Below are positions 6,079-11,737 of a DNA stretch of 11,737 bases, piece by piece. Under the pieces are notes generated by a model. That model was not told the DNA's origin. It saw only the letters and a list, made by a program, of their open reading frames with translations, and searched no databases. Position 1 is the stretch's first letter; each line of letters starts with the position of its first letter. Source of the stretch: Clostridia bacterium (GTDB lineage Bacteria > Bacillota > Clostridia > Oscillospirales > QAKW01); assembly GCA_017442025.1 (NCBI GenBank), contig JAFSBD010000150.1, positions 1 to 11,737 of the forward strand, given 5' to 3'. A program made the position numbers and the translations under genes.

Positions 6079-7479
6079 TTATTCGGGTAAGTAAGTCTTA
6101 ATCGGGAAGGATGCGCGGATGAGAGCGCGAGCTTCAGCCACATCTTTAACTGCACCCAAAGCGATCAACTGGGCGGCAATATTGCCGAGAACCGTTGCTT
6201 CAACAGGCCCTGCATAAACCGGCAGGCCGGTGGCATTGGCGGAAAGCTGGCAAAGGAGGGTATCCTGAATACCGCCGCCTACCATCCGCAGAGCAGTAAA
6301 TTTCTTGCCGGTAACTTCGGCCAGATGGGCAACGGCTTCTTTATATTTTGCCGCAAGGCTCTAATAGATCACCCGCATAACATCCCCATCGGTTTCGGGA
6401 ACAGGCTGGCCCATCTCCGCGCAGATGGTGCGGATGCGGGCGGGCATATCGCCCGGCGGGGAAAGGCGATCGTCGTCCACATTGATGACCGAAGGGATGG
6501 TGCTTTCCAGCGCCATATTTTTGAGATCCTCGAAGGAATAATCCTTGCCCTGCTTTTTGAAGAACCGCTTGGTTTCCTGAATCAGCCAAAGGCCCATAAT
6601 ATTGCGCAGGAATCGAACATTGCCATAAGCGCCGCCCTCATTGGAGAAGCGCACCAAGCGGGCAGCCTCATCGTTGATGGGTTCATCCATCTCGCAGCCC
6701 AGAAGGCTCCAGGTTCCGCAGCTGATAAAGGCGGTCTCCTCCCCTTCCTCAGCGGGGACAGCCAAAACCGCACTGGCGGTATCATGGGAGCCAACGGAGA
6801 TGACCTTGCTCGGCTCGATCATCAGCTCCTTGGCAAGCTCGGGCTTGATGGTTCCCAATACCCGCCCTGCATAGGTGATCTCGGGCAGAAGGGCAGGATC
6901 GATCTTGAGGGCTTTGATCAGCCGCTCATCCCACTGCTTGGTATGAACATTCATCAGCGAGGTGGTGGAAACATTGGAAAAATCCGCATTCTTCACGCCG
7001 GTGAGGAAATAGCCGAAAAGATCGGGGATCATCAGCAAGGTCTTGGCATTTTCCAGCAGCCAGGGCTGCTCCTTCTGCAAGGTATATAATTGATAAACGG
7101 TATTAAAGGGCAGATAGGGAACGCCCGCGATGGAATAGATCTCCTTTTCGCTGACTTCCTCAAAAAAGCCGGGGCCCACCTTGGCATAGGCTTCATCGCG
7201 ATAATGGCGGGGGTTGGTCATCAGCCGACCGCTTTCATCCAGCAGGCCGAAATCCACGCCCCAGGTATCGATACCCACGCTCTCCACAGGCCCTGCCTTC
7301 ATCAGGCCTTGCTTGATCTCATGATAGAGGCGATAGATATCCCAATAAAAGGTATCTCCCACCTGAACAGGATCATTGGAAAAGCGATGGATCTCCTCCA
7401 TCTTTATTTTGCCGCCCTCCAGCTCCGCCGCCATGGCGCGGCCGCTGGATGCACCGAAATCGAATGCTAAAATTTTCAT
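6079..7479 (-). pseudogene. rhaB: Rhamnulokinase interrupted by an in-frame amber codon
   Basis: Rhamnulokinase (FGGY kinase family) phosphorylates L-rhamnulose with ATP in the cytosol. From the ATG at 7479 (AGGAG at 7487-7491) the frame reads 372 residues, meets TAG at 6363-6361, and continues in the same frame for 93 more residues to TAA at 6079. The full 466-codon length matches the family (about 470-490). Before the stop: DFGASSGR (7-14), GIDTWGVDFGLL (69-80), the catalytic-base motif SHDTASA (231-237, Asp233) and GTWSLLG (255-261). After it: SLAAKYKEAVAHL, the nucleotide-binding VGGGIQD and AGPVEATVLGN. The family usually has Glu at the TAG position (YESLA), so one GAG-to-TAG change explains it. 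The 372-residue product would lack part of the ATP site and is probably inactive. No rhamnose isomerase, aldolase or transporter gene is in the window. Confidence 0.88.
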
Positions 7480-7509
7480 GGTTGATCTCCTAAAAATTTC
7501 TTTTTCATT

Positions 7510-7518
7510 ATTTTAACA
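7510..7518 (-). promoter_or_regulatory. Putative extended -10 promoter of rhaB
   Basis: On the minus strand TGT then TAAAAT (7515-7510) gives an extended -10, but no good -35 lies 16-18 nt upstream (T-rich TTTCTT). Start near 7503 would leave a leader of about 24 nt. Such a weak core promoter could depend on an activator. Confidence 0.4.
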
Positions 7519-7545
7519 TAATCCATAAAAAAAAGAAAGCCTTTA

Positions 7546-7574
7546 TTGACCTTTTTTTCTTGAAGGTATATAAT
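7546..7574 (+). promoter_or_regulatory. Sigma-A promoter of the YnbB-like gene
   Basis: TTGACC (7546-7551), 17 nt, TATAAT (7569-7574): near consensus. Transcription should start near 7581, about 26 nt before the ATG at 7607. Confidence 0.85.
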
Positions 7575-7606
7575 ACTTACAGATATTGACAAAAAGGAGC
7601 ATTTTC

Positions 7607-8842
7607 ATGATCGACATTCAGCAAGCAGATAAAAAGGCGCTGGAAATGATCGCCCCTGCCATGCAGGAGGCAGAAGAGATCGCCTTTTATACCACCGAGC
7701 GGGTAATGGAAGCCTTCCGCGAGGAGCGGGTAAGCGAAAGCCATTTTGCAGGCTCTACCGGCTATGGCTACGGCGACCGCGGGCGGGATACCTTAGATAA
7801 GGTCTTTGCCCGTGCATTGGAGGCGGAGGATGCGCTGGTGCGCCCCCATTTCATTTCGGGCACCCATACCCTGACCTGCGCCCTTTTCGGCGTTTTACGG
7901 ACAGGAGATATTATGCTGGCGGCTACCGGCAAGCCCTATGATACCTTAGATGAGGTGATTGGCCTTGGCCCCCAAAGCGGCGACGGTTCTTTAAAGGATT
8001 TCGGCATTGAATATCAGCAGCTGGATCTCAAAAACGGCGAGATCGATTACCCCGCCCTGGAAAAGGCCCTGCAAGAGCCCAAGATCAAGATGGTCTTTTT
8101 GCAAAAATCCAAGGGCTATCAGGAGCGTCCCACCCTTTCCGCCAAGGAGATCGGGCGGGTAGCGCAGTTTGTTCATGAGATCCGCCCGGAAGTCATTGTT
8201 ATGGTGGATAACTGCTATGGCGAATTTTGCGAGCGCCATGAGCCCACCTACTACGGCGCAGACCTGATGGCAGGCTCGCTGATCAAAAACCCCGGCGGCG
8301 GCATCGCCCCCACCGGCGGCTATATTGCAGGGCGGGCAGACCTGGTTGAGCTTTGCTCCTATCGGCTGACCTCCCCCGGCATCGGGCGGGAGAGCGGCTG
8401 TACTTTAAATATTTTAAGAGAGTTTTATCAAGGCCTATTCCTTGCACCCCATACTGTTTTGCAGGCGAAAAAGACAGCAATGTATGCCGCCGCAATGTGT
8501 GAACTGCTGGGATGCGAGACCGCCCCTGCTCCCGATGCGCCGCGCTACGACATTATCCAGACCTTAACCTTAGGCTCGCCCGAGCGGATGCTGGCCTTCT
8601 GCAAGGGGATCCAGGCGGGATCGCCTGTTGATAGCTTTGTTACTCCCGAGGCGTGGGATATGCCGGGCTATGATTCCCCGGTCGTTATGGCGGCGGGTGC
8701 GTTTGTGATGGGTGCTTCCATCGAGCTTTCGGCCGACGGCCCCATCAAGCCCCCTTATATCGCCTTCTTGCAAGGCGGGCTGACCTTTGAAAGCGGGCGG
8801 CTGGGAATCCTACGCGCCATTAAAGAAATTACTTCGATCTAA
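7607..8842 (+). CDS. PLP-dependent methionine gamma-lyase-like protein (YnbB / aluminium resistance family)
   Basis: A 411-residue fold-type I PLP enzyme of the Met_gamma_lyase (PF06838) family, which includes Bacillus subtilis YnbB. Its members are often labelled cystathionine beta-lyase or aluminium resistance protein, and the true substrate is not well established. Visible motifs: the N-terminal GSTGYGYGDRGRDTLD (49-64), HFISGTHT (81-88) for cofactor phosphate binding, VMVDNCYGEF (198-207) with the Asp that contacts the pyridine nitrogen, SLIKNPGGG (223-231) with the PLP lysine K227, and the C-terminal FLQGGLTFESGRLGI (387-401). An upstream in-frame TTG at 7586 lacks a Shine-Dalgarno and would lie at the mRNA 5' end. 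The ATG at 7607 has AAGGAG at 7594-7599 with 7-nt spacing. The gene is monocistronic, divergent from rhaB, and lacks the hfq, miaA, glnR or lexA neighbours often found beside it. Confidence 0.92.
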   Translation: MIDIQQADKKALEMIAPAMQEAEEIAFYTTERVMEAFREERVSESHFAGSTGYGYGDRGRDTLDKVFARALEAEDALVRPHFISGTHTLTCALFGVLRTGDIMLAATGKPYDTLDEVIGLGPQSGDGSLKDFGIEYQQLDLKNGEIDYPALEKALQEPKIKMVFLQKSKGYQERPTLSAKEIGRVAQFVHEIRPEVIVMVDNCYGEFCERHEPTYYGADLMAGSLIKNPGGGIAPTGGYIAGRADLVELCSYRLTSPGIGRESGCTLNILREFYQGLFLAPHTVLQAKKTAMYAAAMCELLGCETAPAPDAPRYDIIQTLTLGSPERMLAFCKGIQAGSPVDSFVTPEAWDMPGYDSPVVMAAGAFVMGASIELSADGPIKPPYIAFLQGGLTFESGRLGILRAIKEITSI

Positions 8843-8845
8843 AAT

Positions 8846-8878
8846 AAAAGGACTGTGAAAACAATCACAGTCCTTTTT
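8846..8878. terminator. Intrinsic terminator between convergent YnbB-like gene and rpe
   Basis: GGACTGTG (8850-8857) pairs with CACAGTCC (8866-8873), flanked by AAAA on the left and TTTTT on the right. It starts 4 nt after the YnbB-like stop and 12 nt beyond the rpe stop on the other strand, so it can serve both. Confidence 0.9.
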
Positions 8879-8889
8879 CTTTTACTTAA

Positions 8890-9558
8890 TCAACGATCGA
8901 ATTGCTCAAAGCGTTCAATGAAGGATTTGGCGTTCTTTTCGGTTTCACCGGGTTTAAAGACGGCCGAGCCGGCCACAAATACATTCGCGCCGGCCTGGGC
9001 GGCGGGGATCACGGTCTGCAGATTGATGCCACCATCCACCTGGATATGATAGGAAAGGCCCAGATCCTCCCGCAGGGCGCGGAATTTTGCCACCTTGGGC
9101 ATCATATCTGCCATGAAGGACTGGCCGCCAAATCCCGGCTCCACAGTCATAACCAAGACCATGTCGCAAAGAGGCAGATAGGGCTTGAGGGCTTCGGCAG
9201 GGGTGGCGGGCTTGACCGCAACGGCAAACATCTTGCCCGCACCGTGCACCTTTTCGGCAATCGATTCGATCTCTTCGGTAGCCTCCAGATGGACGCAGAT
9301 CAGATCAGCCCCCGCCTTGAGAAAATCATCGATATACCGCTCGGGGCGGTCGATCATCAGATGAACATCAAAAAAAGCATCCGAGGCAGGGCGCAAGCAT
9401 TTAATGACCGGCGCGCCAAAGGAAAGATTGGGAACAAACGCCCCGTCCATCACGTCGATATGGAGCCATTCCGCACCGCCCTTCACCGCGATGGCGGTAT
9501 CCTCAGCCAGCTTGGAAAAATCCGCCGACAGAATTGAGGGAGATAAAATATAACGCAT
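8890..9558 (-). CDS. rpe: Ribulose-phosphate 3-epimerase
   Basis: It interconverts D-ribulose 5-phosphate and D-xylulose 5-phosphate in the pentose phosphate pathway, as a cytosolic metal-dependent TIM barrel. It has 222 residues, the standard length. Motifs in order: SPSILSADF (6-14, Ser8), WLHIDVMDGAFVPNLSFG (31-48, metal ligands His33 and Asp35), DVHLMI (64-69, His66), TVEPGFGGQ (138-146), IQVDGGI (172-178, Asp175) and VAGSAVF (195-201). Start choice: GGAGG at 9566-9570 is 7 nt from the ATG at 9558, but only 1 nt from the in-frame ATG at 9564, and a further upstream ATG at 9594 lies inside the hairpin. The Shine-Dalgarno follows immediately on the U-tract of the HPr terminator, leaving almost no room for a conventional promoter. 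The usual neighbours rsgA and the thiamine pyrophosphokinase gene are absent here. Confidence 0.96.
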   Translation of the reverse strand: MRYILSPSILSADFSKLAEDTAIAVKGGAEWLHIDVMDGAFVPNLSFGAPVIKCLRPASDAFFDVHLMIDRPERYIDDFLKAGADLICVHLEATEEIESIAEKVHGAGKMFAVAVKPATPAEALKPYLPLCDMVLVMTVEPGFGGQSFMADMMPKVAKFRALREDLGLSYHIQVDGGINLQTVIPAAQAGANVFVAGSAVFKPGETEKNAKSFIERFEQFDR

Positions 9559-9571
9559 AATCATTCCTCCG

Positions 9572-9619
9572 AAAAAAACAGCACTACACCGCAAATATAT
9601 TGCGGTGCAGTGCTTTTTT
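9572..9619 (-). terminator. Terminator hairpin between the HPr gene and rpe
   Basis: On the minus strand GCACTGCACCGCAA, a short AT loop and TTGCGGTGTAGTGC pair with one internal mismatch, then TG and seven T (9578-9572). The plus strand also ends in six T (9614-9619), so it is nearly symmetric. It ends the HPr transcript 12-60 nt after the stop, and its U-tract touches the rpe Shine-Dalgarno. Confidence 0.85.
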
Positions 9620-9629
9620 CATTCATTTC

Positions 9630-9890
9630 TTAGTCGTCCAGCTTCTGAACCAGCTCGATCAGCGCGGTAACCGCAGCTTCTTCATCTGCACCGTCTGCAA
9701 TAATAGTAATCTCTGTTCCCTTCACGATGCCCAGGGAAAGAATACCCAGAAGGCTCTTGGCGTTGATACGGCGGGTGCCGATTTCTACCCAGATGGAGCA
9801 CTTAAACTCATTGGCTTTCTGAATAAAGAAGGTAGCCGGGCGGGCATGAAGACCAACGCTGTTTGTTACCTGCACAGTCTTAGAATACAT
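9630..9890 (-). CDS. ptsH: HPr family phosphocarrier protein
   Basis: An 86-residue cytosolic phosphocarrier of the PEP:sugar phosphotransferase system. Enzyme I phosphorylates His15, and HPr kinase acts on Ser46 in Gram-positive carbon control. Both sites are present: GLHARPATFF (13-22) with His15 and Arg17, and NAKSLLGILSLGI (43-55) with Ser46. The length matches the family (85-89). This suggests a functional HPr (or Crh-like) protein able to act in catabolite repression with CcpA, although the Ile/Met pattern around Ser46 (KSLLGILSL rather than KSIMGVMSL) is mildly divergent. The ATG at 9890 has AGGGGG at 9900-9905 with 9-nt spacing. It is transcribed alone from its own strong promoter to the hairpin before rpe, and ptsI is not adjacent, as is common in Clostridia. 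Confidence 0.95.
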   Translation of the reverse strand: MYSKTVQVTNSVGLHARPATFFIQKANEFKCSIWVEIGTRRINAKSLLGILSLGIVKGTEITIIADGADEEAAVTALIELVQKLDD

Positions 9891-9929
9891 ATAGGAGAAC
9901 CCCCTGATTTTTAATAGTTTGTTACTACT

Positions 9930-9958
9930 ATATTAGCGGAATTTTTTTCTTTCGTCAA
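9930..9958 (-). promoter_or_regulatory. Sigma-A promoter of the HPr gene
   Basis: On the minus strand TTGACG (9958-9953), 17 nt, TAATAT (9935-9930). Predicted start near 9924 gives a leader of about 33 nt. Confidence 0.82.
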
Positions 9959-9983
9959 GGTTTTAGCCGCACTTTTGTAGTTT

Positions 9984-10022
9984 TCACTAAATCGGCGATT
10001 GTTCCCGCCCCATTTTTAGTGA
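9984..10022. other. Hairpin after murJ without a U-tract
   Basis: TCACTAAA (9984-9991) pairs with TTTAGTGA (10015-10022), and inside it GGCG (9994-9997) can pair with CGCC (10006-10009). On the murJ strand the 3' flank is AAAAC rather than T-rich, so it is not a standard intrinsic terminator. It may protect the murJ 3' end or be a binding site. Confidence 0.45.
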
Positions 10023-10024
10023 TT

Positions 10025-11575
10025 TTACGCTTGTTTGCCCCTCTTTTTCATCAGATCGAGCAATGTTTTCAATTCCTTTGATCCGGTGAGCAACAGGATC
10101 AAAGCATAAACGATCAGCCCGCCGACCAACCCTGCGACCAGGCCCAGGGCGGTGCCGAGGGTACCCTCTACCGCGCCCTCGATCAGGATCCGCAGTTCCC
10201 GCGCCGCGATGAATAAGCCCATGGCGGCAACGATATCCTTGCCGATTCCATAGAGCAAGCCACGGTTTAGCACCCCGGGGGTAACCCGCGCGGTAAAGAT
10301 CAAAAGCAGAGCCGCCATCACTAAAGCAGCGCAAAGGGTGCCCAACGCCAGACCGTAGACCCCCAGCGAACGCACCGCCAAAAGGGATACCCCTAAATTG
10401 ACACCGATACCGATAAAGGCGGTAGCAACAGGGAGCTTGACCCTTTGCATGGAATAGAAATACTTATTTAAAATCTCCTGATAGGAATAAAAGAGCATGG
10501 CCAGGCAATAGACCGAAAGGAGCATTGCCACCCGCGCGGTATCCTCGGCGGTGAAGTTTTTGCCCTCATAGAGCAGGCGGACTACCGGCTTGCTGTTGCC
10601 CGCCAAAAAGGCCATAATGGGCAAAACAATGGCGGAGATGGAGCCCAGCATATTGCCGCAGATGCCCTTGGCCGCATCGATATCCCCCCGGGAGAAGCAG
10701 CGGCTCATCTCGGGGAAAAAGAGATTGGTCAGGCAATAGGAGAAAATACCCGCCACAATGAAGTAAGCCTGATAGGCGTAATTGACCGAAGCCAAAAGCC
10801 CCTCGCCCAGATTGGAGCTGATATTGGTGGAGATCAGCTGATTAATAGGCTGGGCCAACGCCGCAACAAAGAGGGGCAGGGTCAGCACCAATACCCGCCG
10901 AATGTCCGGCGACTTTAAATCGAAGGTAAAGGAATAATGAAATTTCCTCTTTTTTAAGAAGGGGAGCAAAAAGAGCAGCTGCAATACCCATCCCAGAGTA
11001 AAGGCAACGCCCAGGCCATAGATGCCGAAATAACGGTTAAAGGCAACAAAATAAAGGATCATCGCCAGATTGGAAACCAAAGATATCAAGGCAGGGCCTG
11101 TAAACTCCCCATAGGATTGCAAAATGCCGACAAAGATATAGATCCCGGTGGCAAAACACATCACCGGCAGAATGATCCGCACCAGCACCGCCGCATAGCC
11201 CATCGCCTCGCTTGAAAGGCCGCTGGCTACGATCTTGATGGCAAGCTCGGGCAATAAGATCCCGACCCCTGCCAAGATCCCCGCGATCAAAACGGTAATA
11301 TTGAGAAAATTGCTCCCAAACCGCTCCGCTTCCTTTTTATCCGATTGGGTCAGCTTTTCATTAAAGACCGGAACAAAGGCCGAAGCAATGGCGGTTCCCA
11401 GCGTTACATCATAGATCATCAGCGGAAGGCTACTGGCCGCCGAAAAGGCATCCGCCATGGCGGTGGTGCCGTAAAATCGGGCCAAAAGCATATTCCGCAC
11501 CAGCCCCAAAACCTTCGATAAGGTTACCGCCAGCACCAATACCAGATAGGTGCCGACTGCGCCCCTTTTTTTCAT
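10025..11575 (-). CDS. murJ: Lipid II flippase MurJ (MviN family)
   Basis: An integral membrane transporter of the MOP superfamily that flips lipid II across the cytoplasmic membrane for peptidoglycan synthesis. It has 516 residues and many hydrophobic segments, compatible with the 14 helices of MurJ. The N-terminal signature SKVLGLVRNMLLARFYG (20-36) followed by ADAFSAASSLP (41-51) and SAFVPVF (65-71) is diagnostic. Arg27 and Asp42 correspond to Escherichia coli Arg24 and Asp39, while the position of Arg52 appears to be Tyr55, as expected for a distant Gram-positive homologue. The tail is basic (LMKKRGKQA). The frame is open to 11686, but the ATG at 11575 has GAGGTG at 11581-11586 and starts the conserved domain. 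A weak promoter might use TAAAAT at 11640-11635. The related SpoVB-type flippases are the main alternative. Confidence 0.9.
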   Translation of the reverse strand: MKKRGAVGTYLVLVLAVTLSKVLGLVRNMLLARFYGTTAMADAFSAASSLPLMIYDVTLGTAIASAFVPVFNEKLTQSDKKEAERFGSNFLNITVLIAGILAGVGILLPELAIKIVASGLSSEAMGYAAVLVRIILPVMCFATGIYIFVGILQSYGEFTGPALISLVSNLAMILYFVAFNRYFGIYGLGVAFTLGWVLQLLFLLPFLKKRKFHYSFTFDLKSPDIRRVLVLTLPLFVAALAQPINQLISTNISSNLGEGLLASVNYAYQAYFIVAGIFSYCLTNLFFPEMSRCFSRGDIDAAKGICGNMLGSISAIVLPIMAFLAGNSKPVVRLLYEGKNFTAEDTARVAMLLSVYCLAMLFYSYQEILNKYFYSMQRVKLPVATAFIGIGVNLGVSLLAVRSLGVYGLALGTLCAALVMAALLLIFTARVTPGVLNRGLLYGIGKDIVAAMGLFIAARELRILIEGAVEGTLGTALGLVAGLVGGLIVYALILLLTGSKELKTLLDLMKKRGKQA

Positions 11576-11655
11576 AATTCCACCTCGATTATTTGACTTT
11601 TTCGACACAATTTTACTCGCCGTAAAATGACATAATTTTATTTGTAACCATATAT

Positions 11656-11737
11656 TTTTCCACATTATCAACAGGTTTTTATACAAGCAAACCCCTCAAA
11701 AACCGCAGTTTGGCACAGTTTCAACAGGGTTATGCAC
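11656..11737 (+). other. Cluster of DnaA-box-like 9-mers at the window edge (possible origin flank)
   Basis: Against the DnaA box TTATNCACA: TTTTCCACA (11656-11664) and TTATCAACA (11665-11673) sit back to back with one mismatch each to TTATCCACA. TTTGGCACA (11709-11717) and GTTTCAACA (11718-11726) form a weaker adjacent pair, and TTATGCAC (11730-11737) matches all eight visible positions before the window ends. The neighbouring 11590-11690 stretch is AT-rich. murJ reads away from the cluster. No gene is visible in 11576-11737. Confidence 0.42.

Noticed and set aside
6058..6080. GGGC...GCCC followed by TTTTT as a plus-strand terminator
   Set aside because: The stem is only 4 bp with a 10-nt loop and no plus-strand transcript is expected here.
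6079..6285. C-terminal part of rhamnulokinase as a separate small gene starting at an internal ATG
   Set aside because: It has no Shine-Dalgarno and begins inside a conserved strand (RMVGGG), so it is the downstream remnant of the same broken gene.
6325..7089. 254-codon open frame on the plus strand opposite rhaB
   Set aside because: Antisense shadow of rhamnulokinase. Its composition follows from the kinase codons, and no start signal is present.
11576..11686. 37-residue N-terminal extension of MurJ
   Set aside because: The extension is not conserved, is encoded by AT-rich probable regulatory DNA, and the ATG at 11575 has its own Shine-Dalgarno.
1..11737. CRISPR array, tRNA or rRNA genes, insertion sequences, prophage or defence system
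   Set aside because: No regularly spaced direct repeats, no recognisable cloverleaf or rRNA segment, and no transposase, integrase or defence-type frame was found on either strand.

Overview
The window looks like a core-genome stretch from a Gram-positive, low-to-moderate-GC bacterium of the Bacillota, most likely class Clostridia. The evidence is a tRNA-Phe-responsive T-box leader in front of pheST, an IreB-type phosphoprotein, an HPr carrying both His15 and the regulatory Ser46, and a YnbB-type PLP enzyme. Promoters are strong sigma-A types with AT-rich spacers, and intrinsic terminators are abundant. Genes are codon-rich in G and C at third positions, while intergenic DNA is AT-rich. The genus cannot be fixed from the sequence alone.

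Layout from left to right. (1) Positions 1-1626, minus strand: a two-gene operon with an ATGA overlap, made of a small membrane protein resembling the DUF6106 family and the bifunctional NAD(P)H-hydrate repair enzyme Nnr. Nnr is cut by the left window edge and forms a single open frame from 1147 down to base 1. (2) 1641-1740: divergent back-to-back promoters. (3) 1747-5490, plus strand: a Phe T-box (specifier UUC), pheS, pheT and a terminator. (4) 5496-5846, plus strand: ireB with its own promoter and terminator. (5) 5847-6078: no gene, but an unexplained 69-nt hairpin element, a second strong hairpin and a 10-nt inverted repeat. (6) 6079-7479, minus strand: a rhamnulokinase gene interrupted by one in-frame TAG codon. 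(7) 7546-8878, plus strand: a YnbB/methionine gamma-lyase-like PLP enzyme with promoter and terminator. (8) 8890-9890, minus strand: HPr followed by ribulose-phosphate 3-epimerase, separated by a terminator hairpin whose U-tract abuts the rpe Shine-Dalgarno. (9) 10025-11575, minus strand: the lipid II flippase MurJ. (10) 11576-11737: AT-rich DNA with a cluster of DnaA-box-like 9-mers running off the right edge, possibly the flank of a replication origin.

The genes are mostly independent housekeeping units: translation (pheST), metabolite repair (nnr), cell wall (murJ, with ireB as a kinase-linked envelope regulator), and sugar metabolism or carbon control (HPr, rpe, rhaB). I do not see a novel multi-gene system. 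The points most worth following are the broken rhaB, the structured intergenic element, the DnaA-box cluster, the terminator-to-SD junction at rpe, and the atypical PheST sequences.
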